DNA of 64,000 nucleotides from the NCBI GenBank assembly GCA_029378245.1, contig JARKIF010000008.1, forward strand, positions 744,001 through 808,000, in the 5' to 3' direction. The notes beneath the pieces were generated by a model that was not told where the DNA came from, did not search any database, and saw only the letters and a list, made by a program, of their open reading frames with translations. This stretch comes from Roridomyces roridus. Its lineage: Eukaryota > Basidiomycota > Agaricomycetes > Agaricales > Mycenaceae. Below, piece by piece: positions 43,901 through 55,491 of the stretch. Both the position numbers and the translations under genes were made by a program. Positions within the stretch are counted from its first letter, which is position 1. The number at the start of each line of letters is the position of its first letter.

Positions 43901-45010
43901 TACATCTCCGTGTCTAGTCGAGGCGCTCCGCTCAGATCCGTTCATTCCAAACACAATTTCCTTCCTGGAGAGTAGGTCCAAAGTAATAACAGGTCCAAAC
44001 ATGGGCGGTGGGTGGATTCCATATTGCTCTGCGCGAGAAACTGACCACTCGTCACAGGGAAGAGTTCATGTGTCAGGATGATCGCCCTCATCGCCATCAT
44101 GGCACAAATCGGGAGCTATGTACCAGCAGCATCGGTCAAGGTGAGCTGGGATGCAGACTTTCCGCCGCAATAGCTCAACACGACATAGCTTGCACCTCTG
44201 GATTCAATTCAGACGAGGATGGGAGCCTCTGATGACATCGCCCGCGGTCGCTCTACCTTCATGATCGGTGAGTGTATATCAACATCGAGACCCTGGTAGC
44301 AAATGTCCGTTATAGAGATGACCGAGACTAGTGAAATACTGCAAACCGCCGGCTCGGAATCGCTCGTGGTCCTTGATGAATTAGGGTAATAGATTGCCTC
44401 TCTGAGTTTTCCTTGGTTGAATTTCGACTACAGGCGAGGGACTTCGACATTCGATGGCGTTCGTTTCTTCAGTCAAGTGCGCTTATGTTTTATTCATTCA
44501 CTTTGCAGATGTCGATCGCTTACGCTGTGTTGCAACAACTCGCAACACAAACACGGTGCAAAACACTATTCATTACTCACTACCCTCTGGTCGGTATGGA
44601 GCTGGAAGAGAAATTCCCCGAAACTGTGCATAACATGCATGTGGGATATCGCACCGAGAACAAAACCATCGACGGTCGCAGGGATGTCCAATTTCTGTAT
44701 AAACTTGAACGTGGGATAGCGAAAGGTACACACGACGCCCTGTTCATCGTAATCCACTGATAACAATTGTCCAGAGTCGTTTGGAGTCGAGTGTGCGCGC
44801 TTGGCTGGTTTGCCCGAGTCAATATTAGACAGGGCCAGCGAGAAATCCTCCAATCTGGAGAAAACGGTGACAGAGCGCACCAAACGGAATATGGTCATCC
44901 AGACGCTCCAGATCCTAAAAGGCCTCTCAGACCCGCAACCGCAATCGCAGGCTGAAACTACTGTCGAAATCTTGAGATCTTCACTGCGTTCGCTCACGAC
45001 CAGTCCATGA
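40939..45010 (+). CDS. MSH3: Msh3, MutS-beta mismatch repair ATPase
   Basis: Pairs with Msh2 to recognise insertion/deletion loops. A PIP box for PCNA is at the very N-terminus (QSRISAYF). The mismatch-binding domain reads [40 protein letters not shown] and [20 protein letters not shown], which favours Msh3 over Msh6. Lever/clamp: [31 protein letters not shown] and SRIQYKQ. ATPase: [20 protein letters not shown] (Walker A, split by an intron after GG), [17 protein letters not shown] (Walker B) and [20 protein letters not shown]. About twenty short introns; that at 41549-41596 is best read as GC-AG (AA|GCCAGT). The stop at 45010 faces POL5, 26 nt away. Confidence 0.95.
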
Positions 45011-45036
45011 TATATAACATCTAGATAATCTTAATA

Positions 45037-48000
45037 CTAGTTCCCCGTCTTTTTGCGCTTCGCCTTTGAAGGACGATTTTCGTCGCCAGCATTGTCGCTG
45101 GCTGCTTTGCGTTTTGTGGCTGCTGGTTGGGTGGGTGGCTCCGACAGTTTTTGGCATGTCTGGTGTAGTCCAGCGGATGCCTTGAAGCGCTCAGAGCTCG
45201 CGAGCTTCTTACCGACCTTCTCCCAGGCCTTCGAGTCCCAGACTTTCTGAGACTCCGCAGCCGATGCAACCCGTTGTGTCTGACGTACACCAAACAACCC
45301 AAGCTTCAAGACATCCCGCATTTGTTGCGGCGTCAAGACCACTTTTTCCTCGCAGGCGTCCATGGCAGATTGCACCAGCGCGTCCTGGAAGGCACCCATG
45401 AATGCCGCGATGTCCTTTTGGTTCTCCTAGTGCATTCGTCAGTCAATCTTGTCCACGATATCCGAACAAACGTACCGAAGGAAGGCAGGTGATCAGAGCC
45501 TGAAGCAGTTGGAGACACTGCAAGCGACGGTAGCCGTTGACGGCTTGCTGCGAGAGCGAAAGTATGTCCTGCCTCAAGTCCCACATCACAGCCGGATAAC
45601 GACGGATGGCATCGTGGATGAAAGCATAGTTGAGTGCTGATCGTTTGCGCACCGCAAAGTCCTGCAACGAATCGCGGTACGATTGCACTACAACGTCATG
45701 CGCACCGGCCTCGATCAGGATTTTTGCAACGAAGAGGCTGCACTGTCCAAGCGTGGCCAGTAATTCCGGCGAGTGTAGCTTGCGAGCCCGGACATGTAAC
45801 TTTTCCATGGCGCTCTTCACCTCCTCAATGTCAGCGGCGGATGGAACTTCTTTTGACTTGGCTATCCGTGACCGAAGTATGCCCTTGGCTTTGTCCGTCA
45901 GATGGCGCTCGTCGGAGCTCGTGCCTGTCGAGAGCTCGACCAAGGGAAGGATCAGCTTGACGATGAGAGGACTGGCCGGCTCCTGCTTGACAAAGATATC
46001 GACGAGATCCAGGACCCGGTTTTTGAAATGAGTGGCTTCGCGTTGCGCATCAACGTCTGCAAAGAATCAGGACTATTTTCCCACGCCAGTGAAAGCCCGA
46101 CTCACTGCTGTTTTTCCTCTCGCCTTCCCGCATTTTGAAGACTTGTGCAAGTTGCTCATCGACGGCCAGCATCTGATCGTCATCCATGAGGTCTTCCTCG
46201 CTGTCATTATCGGAATCGCCAGAGGCGGCGTCGAGGCCATTGACACGAAGCGCTTCTTCAATCTTGCGTCGTAGTTCAAGATCGACTTCACCATCCTCGC
46301 TCTCCTCGTCGACGCCGTCCGAGACATCCGAGTCACTGTCGCTATCGGAAGCCTCTTCTTCATCAGCATCTCCCATCTCCTCGTCTTCGCTTTCCTCTTC
46401 ACGAGCAAGTTCACTGGGATCTCGTCGTTCGAGTTGCTGAAGGATGATCAGCTCGTAGGGGAGATAGAAACGGCGGAAAACGCACAGTTAGAATCAAGTC
46501 GACGGTAGATGCCTGCACGGAACCGGCTATCAGGGAGAACACTTGGTTTCCGACAGTGCGCATATACGCAGTGGATTTCTCCAAGAAGCCAATAATAGTG
46601 TCCACCAAAATGTCGACGGGTTCAGGAGGCGCAGCTTCGGCGTCCTCACCTTCCTTTTGACGTTTTTTGCTCTTTTTCTTCTTGTTACCAAAGAACATGC
46701 GTGTGGAGGCATCAAGACATTCCTGGAGATTTGAGTTTTCTGGCTTGTGATGTAGTAACAATTGCCCTACCTCCAACGTGGCAGTGTCCGCATCAGTCGG
46801 CTCGTCGGCATATTGTTGCAGCAATGTCCCCATCAAAAGCAGCTCGACTCCCTTGGCCGCCTCTTGCTGCGCTCCGGCGACCTTGATTGACAAGTCAGAT
46901 ACCGACGGCTGAGCCAGAACGCAATCCACACCTCGCGGAGTTTTTGGACATTATCTCTGACACTGGAATGCAAGGCAGAGTCGTTTTCGTCGGTTTCAAC
47001 GAGCAGGTCCACGCGCTTCGTTTCACCCTTGAGTTTCTCCACGGAGGCGATCACCTTGGACACCCAGAATTCGCCGTCCGACGCTATGGCGGGACATTTT
47101 ATTGTTCGGTCGTCGCCTGCGAATTGTTGAATCTAAGTATCAAGAGAGAGGAGACAACACACTGAGTTTCCAAGGACGGGTCTGTGAGCTAAGATCTGCG
47201 AGGCAGCCCAGGAGCCGATTGCGACATTGTTGTCGCAGGTCGTCCGAGAATGGGGGGCTAGGTATACTACGCAGCTACAAACCGCGGTTGGAAACGCGAG
47301 GGGAAGCGATACCACGAGGACGTACAGCAAGGAATGGACTCTTTTCGGACTTCTTCTTGACAACGAACAGACCGTTTACAGCCAACCAATCAAGAATCGT
47401 CATGATCCAGTCGTCTTCCTTGGGTACAGCTCCGTTGCGGATGAGCGCCCATAGTTGGTCAATGATCCAAGCTCGCCGGGAATTGGTGACCTGAATATCC
47501 AAGCTGGGACAGTGTCAGTCAACGTTGGGAAGATGGACAAAGACAGACTCGTCAGAGTGATTGACTTGGGCTACAAGGTGGCTGATGTAGCTCTTGATGC
47601 CCTCTCCGTTCATGGAGGCAAGTATGGATTCGACGGTTTTTGATTTCGTCAACTTGTCGAACTGCTGACTTCCGTTGACACCCGTTAGCTGCAATATCAA
47701 CGAGAATCCAAGCTGGGGTTGACTCTGGACGAATGTGGTAATATCTGTGGCCTTTTGGGAGCGATTAAGTGGCGCGAATTGAGTACTAAGCAGGACGTAC
47801 CACTTGTTTCGCAACTTTATGCAGGTATCGATCAGGTTGTGAGAGATGATTTATCCAAGACCGCATGAAATTTTTCGTGAATAACATTGGCATGATATCT
47901 TCCGTGACCCGGGGAAGCGCCTTCTGGAAGACTTGGAAGCCAGAGTATTTTCTTTCCTGCGAAGATGTGGAGGAGAATAATGTCTCTGTTTGCTGGGTCA

Positions 48001-49117
48001 AAACGACGTGGTGTCGAGAAACCAGCACGCACCATCAACCACCACCCTGAAAAATTCCTGGAAAGAGCCTTTGGTAAAGACCGTCGAATTCGGCCCCTGG
48101 CAAAAGTTGGTCCAGGATGACATTCCACACGAAATGCAGTTGAGGTTTCCAAGAGGATGCCTGCCGACTTTGCAGCACCATTTTCGCTATCGGTCTCGAG
48201 GCCAACTTCCTAGAAAACCTGTCGGACCGGAGTACAGTAGTGGGCTGATGATATACGGACCTTGAGTACCTTTCCCAACGTCAATAGATTCGCATTGGCC
48301 AGCAAATCAGGAGTTTTGAAGGCGGGACACAGATATTTCCGCCAGTCTCGATCCGGAACGACGCTTTGTAGTTTCAGAGTGATGGCCACTTTTTCCGGTG
48401 ACCAGCCACTGTTTTCGGCAAAGACACGTTCGATGACAGAGTCCAAGGCCTTGAGCTTCCATGGAACTTCGGAGGCGCTCAATGCGTCGATCGCGAGGCC
48501 AAGGCTCCACCATGCACTCTCCCTGAGCCATGATTTTTTCTCGCCCAGTGCAACAAGGTTGGAGATGGTCTCTTGGAAGCTGCTTTCGGAAGATGCAGAT
48601 GTATCGGACGAAGGTGAAGAGGGGAGAGGTTTCGTTCGGACAATGAGGCCGGATTGGATTATGGCCGTTAAACCAAAGAGTCGAGCAAAAATAACGTCGC
48701 GCTCTTCTTGGCCGGTCATTGACCCCTGCGTCTTTGTTGCATCGAGAATAAGTGCGAGAATTTGTGAGCAGGTCACCGTATCGAGCCGCGACAGAAGCTG
48801 GAGAAATTTTAGGGCGCGCAGAAACCTCGCAGCAAATCGTGGCGCACCTCGGTCAGGGCAACGGCAAAACCCAGTCTACTGCTCTCCCGCGGACTGGCAA
48901 GACCCCTGATGAGACGGCGTATGGAATAGGACACGTCTTGAGCATGCAGCAAGTCGATTGGGTCCGCCTCGTCTTCCTCGTCCTCCGACCCTGAGCCCTC
49001 CTTGGGCACAAATTGGGCTTGAAAGTGTTCTAGAGCGCCAATGAGCTTGACGGAGGCATCTATGCGTTGATTCTTGGACGCCGACGACAAATGCCAGTAT
49101 AGAGGGAGAGTGGTCAT
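45037..49117 (-). CDS. POL5: Pol5 / Mybbp1a-type nucleolar protein (DNA polymerase phi family)
   Basis: Large HEAT-like nucleolar protein required for rRNA production; despite the name it is not a replicative polymerase. Start MTTLPLYWHLSSASKNQRID at 49117 (the upstream codons are in frame but without ATG). SVKLIGALEHFQAQFV and VSYSIRRLIRGLASPRESSR match the family start. The middle is helical. A strongly acidic insert (EEEASDSDSDSDVSDGVDEE) lies near 46300, followed by MLAVDEQLAQVFKMREGERK, the family signature, and KVLDIFVKQEPASPLIVKLI. The C-terminus is basic (PTQPAATKRKAASDNAGDEN, ending KAKRKKTGN), consistent with nucleolar localisation. Convergent with MSH3. Confidence 0.93.
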
Positions 49118-49217
49118 TCGAGAAAAATTCACGTACAAATGATCTCAGATGCTAAAAATGTCTCTAGATACCAATTCTTCACCCGCAAAAGTACCTAAAG
49201 AAATTGTTTCGAGTCTA

Positions 49218-49945
49218 CTAAAAATGCGCCCAATGCCCTTTCACTCCCAATCTACACTTTTCACAGTTCGCCTTGGGTCCCATCATGAATCGCTGCTGCT
49301 TTCTGCTCGTGGGCGAGCCCAGAATCGAAAAGGAGGTGGTTGGAGATATGCTCATGCCATCGTGATCGCGGACTGGCGTGCTAGGACGCGTCCGAGAAAG
49401 CAATTCGGGGGTAGCGGGTTGAATATTAATTGACGGAGGGAACAAGGATGTGGTGGCAGCGTAATTGATCTGCGCAGAATCTTGCATGAAAGCATCTGAA
49501 TGAGTGCGTAGCGGTGCCAGGTATGGCCGTCGCGATATTTCTGGGACTTGTTCGTCGTCGACAAGCTGTCAAAGATGAGCTGTAGCCAGCGATGTGCCAC
49601 AGCGACGTACCATCCCTTCTTCATCCATAGTGGCAATTTCTGGCACGATGGCACCAAAGGCAAAGAGAGGGCTCTCGATGGACAAGTCGCCCGCCTGCTG
49701 TACCAGGTCTTCAGACGAGTGGCGACTGGAGCCTCGAGAGCTCAAATGGGGGAAAGCAGAAGCAGGTTCGGACGATGCAATGGCGAGTGAGGGCCGTTTC
49801 TGATGAGTATAAGCACGAGGAGGTGAGGACAAGGGAGATGCAGTACTGTCGGGCGTTCGGAAGGGCTATCGGGTGAGCGGGCGCGTTTAGCAGAAACGGA
49901 GCGCGTCGTGCGGAAGGAGGGAGAATGCATTTCTATCTCGAGCAT
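49218..49945 (-). CDS. Small fungal protein with conserved Cys-x2-Cys C-terminal tail, unknown function
   Basis: No family I can name. The start MLEIEMHSPSFRTTRSVSAK leads into a Ser/Pro-rich region (RPSLAIASSEPASAFPHLSS and LFAFGAIVPEIATMDEEGM), then YLAPLRTHSDAFMQDSAQIN. The end is compact and looks constrained: FMMGPKANCEKCRLGVKGHW followed by AHF. CEKC could be half of a metal-binding or redox site. Introns of about 50 nt separate three exons. About 230 residues in all; nuclear or regulatory roles are guesses. Confidence 0.68.
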
Positions 49946-50272
49946 GGTGTATGGGCGGATGAAAGTTGTCGTTTCCTTTATATCGTGGTGGTGAAGACAA
50001 AGGGTTAGACAGAAATTGGAGTGAAAGAGAGCAGTGCACGCTCAGGTGATCCATCAATCAGTTACTAATTAGGGACGCGTTCGGTCCCTCAAGCTGGCCC
50101 GAACGTAGGAAGCGTAGCACAAGAGCATTTTACGCGTTAAACTGAAAACTCCAACGCTTCCTAGTATTGATTGCAAGTAACGTTTAGCACAGGAACATTT
50201 TATTACAGACGCAGTACACAAAACATTTTTACTTCTACAGTGTAGATTCTACGTAAATCGGTACACGACGCG
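49946..50272. other. Intergenic with short inverted and direct repeats
   Basis: No gene. TAGGAAGCGT at 50106-50115 is the exact reverse complement of ACGCTTCCTA at 50154-50163 (38-nt loop). TAGCACA-G-A-CATTTTA-like direct repeats start near 50115 and 50186. GGGAC/GTCCC arms flank 50079-50095. This may be a remnant of a small inverted-repeat element or an RNA structure in the upstream region of the 49945 gene. Confidence 0.5.
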
Positions 50273-53200
50273 TCAACCCTGCATTTGAAGCGGAGTGCGA
50301 GGAAGGCGCGGCTCTCCCGCGGCGTAGGGTTGTCCAGTCTCCTCGCGCAGCATGTCGTTGAGCCAGGCGCCGTTGGGCTGCAGTTTGACGCCACGCGAGT
50401 ACATCACCGCCAGGTACAGCCAAGCTGCCGCGTTTCCAACAGTACCCACTTCGTCCGACACATGGGTCTTGGCATACTACAAGAGGCGTTATTTTGGCAT
50501 ATAAAAGTCTAGGTTGCGGTGCGTACCTGGGACATCTTGCGGTGCAGCCCTTCGTCGGTGTACAAGTCGAAGAGGTGCTGTAGACCACGTTAAAATGACT
50601 TGATACAGATATACTGCAGAATCACCGACCTTGGCGACTTGCACGGTGCCTGCAGCGCCAGGGGTAGTCTACAAAGAGGTCAAAACAAAGCCGAAAAAGG
50701 CAAAAACACATCAAAATTCACCAAGTAGCCGCTCTTGCCGTGCTCAATCTGGAGAGGTATGCCTCCCGTCTGCGACGCGATTATGGGGATTCCAGCGTGA
50801 ACTTGACATTGTCAGCACAAATGAAAAACTCTTCACAGGCACATACTGGCTTCAGAAACTTTGACCTCGAATCCTTCACGAGTCGAAAGCTGCAAGGCGA
50901 TCCGCGCATTCGACATCAACGCATTCAGCACTACCAATTCCTGTCAGCCAACCACCACGAACCCACTCGGGGACATACACTGGTCGCTGGGCGGCAAACG
51001 CATGACGACGATGTCGTGCGCAAACTCGCGGTACGGCTCGGAAGCAATGAGCTGGATGACCTGGTCATAGATGATGCTGGCCTAACAAAATGTGAGCATC
51101 ATGGAAAGACAAACGGCTACCCCACGTACATCAGGGTCATCCACGGCTCCGTGGCCACAGATCAACAGCTGCGGGTGCTCTTCCTCGCCCATGTCCGACT
51201 GTTCGGTCCTCAACATGCGACGGAACCTCGCGTACGAGTCGATCACATGGGGAATGCCCTTGGCCGCTATTGTTTTCATCAAAACAAGCGAGAATGGCAC
51301 GGCCAAAACAACTCACGGTCGAAGCGAGCAACCTGGACAATGTAATCCCGAGCCGGCCATTGGAGCTCGTTCATTTTTTCCTTGACGCACAGGTTGCGGA
51401 ATTCTCCCATGTAGAACGAGGAGTCCCAAGGATTGAGGTCCTGATACACCGTCCATCAGTATTCGGGAAAACAACAGCAATCGTACCTTGTTGAGACCAT
51501 CGAGCCTGCGCCGCTGTGAGAATAGATCGAAAGCAACGAGACAATACACACCAGTCGGTGGCAGCACCCAAGAGCGCCAATTTTTCAATGGGAACGTCGC
51601 TAGGAACAAACTTGTTGACAGGATGGCCTAGAACGTCCGGGTCAGAAATGCCGCTACGGCTACTTGTCTAAACTCACTTATGAACAGGTCCGCCAGCTGG
51701 ATGTTATTCCAGAGGTACTAGTAGCCTGTAAGCGAAACGTTCCAGAAACAGCAAAAAGACAACAAACCTCCCAGACTTCCGCCTGTGGGGATCCCGCGTT
51801 GTGGACGAGATCGGACCGGATTTCAATGTGCGAACCTTTCAGGATAAGGGCATCAGCAGGGGTGTGAAAGCTTGAGAAACGCCTTACGGTAGATAATGGG
51901 CAACTCGGGCCGAACTTTACGGATGAGAGGGATCAAGCCAGGCATCTGCGGGTCGTCCTATAACGCGCGGTCAGCTGACATCATGCACCGTAACCCAAAA
52001 CACGCACGATGAACGCGACGTCCACGCCGCCAGGTGCGAGCGGCCCCCCTTCGGCAGTCCATCTGAGACCGTTCTTGAGGATCTGTGGAGCAGATGAATC
52101 AGTAAACGTCTTTGATGAAGAGGAGAATCACATACCCATTCATCGAACGCGTCCTTATTCTCCTGAGTCAGGCGCAGCTCGGGCGGCGCGACGCCTTGGA
52201 GGATATTGTGGTTGTTCTTGGTCGTTCTGAAGACCTTGGGGGACGGGTTGGGCACATACCACGCCACGTCGACATCCAAGGCCGTCAAGAACCGAATCAG
52301 CGCGTGCCTCATAAGCGCGACACCGCCTGCACAAATTGAATCAGGTACGTCCTGCTCCGGCTGTAAACAACTCACCGCCTTGCGGGGTGGAGGAAAAGAA
52401 TCCAATTTTAACGTTCCTCGCACGTAACTCGTCTGCCAGTTTGATAACTGCATTCCACGTCCTGTGAAAGGATCAACGACAAACTCCGATATAATACAGA
52501 AAGACAGTACCCGGTGCCGACGGTTTTCTTGTATTCCTCCAAATCGTCGAGGAGGTGGATCTTTCCCGCCGCATCTACGGTAACCTGGAAATGCCATTCA
52601 TTTTTGTTACCCGGTATCATGATAAGAGTTACCTGATTGCGAGGGCCGATGGTGAGACGGGGGTTGTTGTTGGGTCCGAAATACAGAATGGATTTGCGGG
52701 CGGCCGAATCAGCTTGCTCGTCGATGCTGCGAGGTATAGGCAGTTTCCCACCGGTAGCGGACGCGCCGAGCTGCCCAGGGTCGAGGTGCTTTTCCTCCGC
52801 GAAGATGGCTAGATCCTTTGGTAAATAGCTCGCGGCGGAATAGAAGACAAGACATACTCGGCGTCTCATTGCCAGAAGGGACGTAGGAGCCAGTGGTCGA
52901 CGAGATACGATGCTTGACATTGGGACGGGTGACGGAATCAGTGTGGAACGGCTTGATGTTAAAGACGATCGGAACGATGTCCAGATCCAACCAAAGTCTT
53001 GTCGCCAAGTTGGGGCATTCCTTGAGAAGACCGAGGGTGACGCCGGCACCTTCGAGAACGTGTTGGCCGCCATCAGAATCCGGGAGGTAAATCTTACCCA
53101 AAAATTTGCAAAGGTGTTGCTGAGAGAAGTTGCGAATGGTTTCTACGATGAAAGCCTCGATGTCCTAGATCCGAGCGTTAGAAGAGGATCGCCGCATGCA

Positions 53201-53509
53201 AAAAAAAACAGACGCTGGCTCTGTTCTTGGTGAGGGAGATCGTCGAGGACATGTAGTCGGTGGCGTAGACCGAATCGTGGACAGCAAAGGCGATCTCAAA
53301 CTTGCTGGTGTCGACAGCGTTGCCGGCGATACCCACCCACATCGGCTGAACGAGAGGACCATCAAGCGGGGTCGTGTCGAGCGGTGTATACTCACGGTGA
53401 GGCTGGAGAACTGGACGACATTGGGCTTTTGTTGGACGACGCTGCTCAACCTGCGGCGCACAGCGACAGACGGGAGAGATTCAAACTTGTGTTCGGTGCT
53501 CGGAGCCAT
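50273..53509 (-). CDS. Trehalose phosphorylase (GT4 type, agaricomycete trehalose synthase)
   Basis: Retaining glycosyltransferase-4 family enzyme that reversibly phosphorolyses trehalose to glucose 1-phosphate and glucose, typical of mushroom-forming fungi. Start MAPSTEHKFESLPSVAVRRR. Fungal N-terminal domain: CPNLATRLWLDLDIVPIVFN, IKPFHTDSVTRPNVKHRISS, SIDEQADSAARKSILYFGPN and NPRLTIGPRNQV. GT-B core: GGVALMRHALIRFLTALDVD, WYVPNPSPKVFRTTKNNHNI, DDPQMPGLIPLIRK-like segment near 51950, KALALLGAATDWL-like near 51580, and the donor-site region near 50800-51000. C-terminus: YSRGVKLQPNGAWLNDMLRE, ending PRTPLQMQG. About 20 introns. It probably provides stress and storage carbon together with neutral trehalase encoded elsewhere. 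Confidence 0.93.
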
Positions 53510-53758
53510 GGAGGTCAAGAACGAGGAGCCGCAGGTCAGTTAAGAGGTTTATATACCCTCCGAATGGGGTTTAAGCTGTCCTAATATTAAATGTGGGGAG
53601 GGGGAAGCCTGGGGAAGTTCCATTTTTTGTTTCTAACGCCGCGAGCCGCGGACGCGGGCAGAGCCTGTGTGAATTCCAGAAGCCTCATTGCGAGCGAAGT
53701 GACAAGACCGAGAGCAAGGTATTGATCAAGCGCGTTACGTACATTCAACGCTTAGTTC

Positions 53759-55465
53759 ATGCCAGCTCCCTGCAAGGCGTGCGGAGGCCAGACAGTAGTT
53801 GACGATGCCGGCGTCGTCTGCATCGACTGTGCTGAGATTGCAGAGCCCAATCGCGTCGTTCTCGCCTCGGACTCGGACTTTCACCTCTCCACATATGAGG
53901 GCTGGATTCCGGTGGCTCCACACGCAGTCAGGACCGCCCGTGGTCGTTACTTGGGCAGCGAGGACAAAGAAGCCAGGGATGGCAAGCATCTTGTACGTGG
54001 CTCGTTTCCCATGACCGTCGCTCATATCCACTCATCACGCCTGCAGGACGACATGCACCACTTCATCAAGAATTTGGCCCAAGCCGTATTCGTTTCTGGC
54101 ACGACCGAGCGCGCGTACAATTTATTCGAGAAGGCTATGAAATTAGGCCACTATCGGTTCGGCCGAATGGCGAGGTTGGTTGCGGCGGCATGCATCTCTA
54201 TTACCCTGCGCTCCACCAGCCGCCCCGAAATGTTTGCCCAACTAGCCTCTCTACTCGGAGAGAAGACCACCGCAGTGACCCGCACCTTCTCATCCGTCCT
54301 TTCTCTAATCAAGCTTGACGATTTGCCCCCCGCCGAGTCTAAATCGCACCTCTCTGTTCTGCATGCCCATTTATACGCCGCCCTCGATGGTTCCATCGAG
54401 TCCGATTTACCGCAATCTCTCATTTCCGCCATCAAACCTCTTCCTGCCAGCTCACTCTCGGACACTGCCGGCGCTCTCTCAGATCTCATTGCCTTTTCAA
54501 ATCCACCGAGCTCTATTGCCCACCTTCCTGTGGCCCCCACAGCGTGTGCGGTCATGCTATGGGCCATCGAAGCCGAGTCACGAACTTCTTTCTCACACCT
54601 CGGTGAGGTTGCTGCTTTTTTGGGCGCAAAATGTGGTTGCAAGAAGGCTGTCGTCATGAACCGCTATAAGGTTATCCAAGACGAGCTCCTTGAACGCATT
54701 GAGAAGATCGACTCGCTAGATCAATACAAGCAAAACGGTGCTGGCAGGGCTAAAGTTTCCCGCCGTCTCGTCGTCGCACGGGGGCTCAAGGCTGTCATCG
54801 AGGCCGAGGGAGAGTGTCGACGGCAACGCTTGGTGGAGACCCGACCACCCGATGACCCGGATGGATCCAGTAACGACGTTCGTCCTCGGAAACGACGCCG
54901 AATCCAGGCGTTGCAGCAAGCCACACAGTTTCTGTTGAATCCTTTGTCCGGCCCACTCCCCCCATCTTTTTTAACAGCGTCTCGCACCCTAACACTACCC
55001 ACATATATCTTGACGTCTTCCGGTCGTCGTGATACGCTGCCCACACGACTCCAACTTCTTACGGTCGCCCGTGGAGGCGTTGGCACCGATGAGATAGCGG
55101 ATGACGAGCTGTTTGAAGATGAAGAGTTGGAGAGGTTGATGCGATCCAGTGACGAGGTCACGGAGATGAGAAAAATCATGGGATGGCCGCAGGGCGAAGT
55201 GGAGGAACCGGTCAAGGAGCCTCCGAGGCAACCGAGGCAACGCAGATCCTCGACCAAGGAGAAACCAACCACTTCTTCGCGAATTGATGATGCTGCCGCC
55301 GCTGCCTACTTTGACGAAAAGGCGGACTACGATTTTGAGGAGCTGCTACAGTTTGATGACGAACCTGGTCTCTTGGTCGAGGAGGATGGGGACGTCACCA
55401 CCATGGGCTTGCAAGGGGTTTTGCAGGAAGAGGGCTATGTGCAAGACTGGGAATTTAACGATTAA
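53759..55465 (+). CDS. TFIIB-type zinc-ribbon / cyclin-fold protein (Brf1-, Brf2- or Rrn7-like), intron-less
   Basis: 568 residues in one exon. The N-terminal zinc ribbon shows CKACGGQTVVDDAGVVCIDC, that is C-x2-C then C-x2-C. Two cyclin folds follow: HFIKNLAQAVFVSGTTERAY with RMARLVAAACISITLRST, and PTACAVMLWAIEAESRTSF with KCGCKKAVVMNRYKVIQDEL. The rest is charged: RKRRRIQALQQATQFLLNPL, ADDELFEDEELERLMRSSDE and the acidic end FEELLQFDDEPGLLVEEDGD. The order fits a general factor of the TFIIB family for Pol III or Pol I; I cannot decide the class, because the Brf1 TBP-anchoring block is not obvious. Unlike its neighbours it has no introns. Confidence 0.72.
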   Translation: MPAPCKACGGQTVVDDAGVVCIDCAEIAEPNRVVLASDSDFHLSTYEGWIPVAPHAVRTARGRYLGSEDKEARDGKHLVRGSFPMTVAHIHSSRLQDDMHHFIKNLAQAVFVSGTTERAYNLFEKAMKLGHYRFGRMARLVAAACISITLRSTSRPEMFAQLASLLGEKTTAVTRTFSSVLSLIKLDDLPPAESKSHLSVLHAHLYAALDGSIESDLPQSLISAIKPLPASSLSDTAGALSDLIAFSNPPSSIAHLPVAPTACAVMLWAIEAESRTSFSHLGEVAAFLGAKCGCKKAVVMNRYKVIQDELLERIEKIDSLDQYKQNGAGRAKVSRRLVVARGLKAVIEAEGECRRQRLVETRPPDDPDGSSNDVRPRKRRRIQALQQATQFLLNPLSGPLPPSFLTASRTLTLPTYILTSSGRRDTLPTRLQLLTVARGGVGTDEIADDELFEDEELERLMRSSDEVTEMRKIMGWPQGEVEEPVKEPPRQPRQRRSSTKEKPTTSSRIDDAAAAAYFDEKADYDFEELLQFDDEPGLLVEEDGDVTTMGLQGVLQEEGYVQDWEFND

Positions 55466-55491
55466 ACATGAATAATATGTACTATCTTAAT

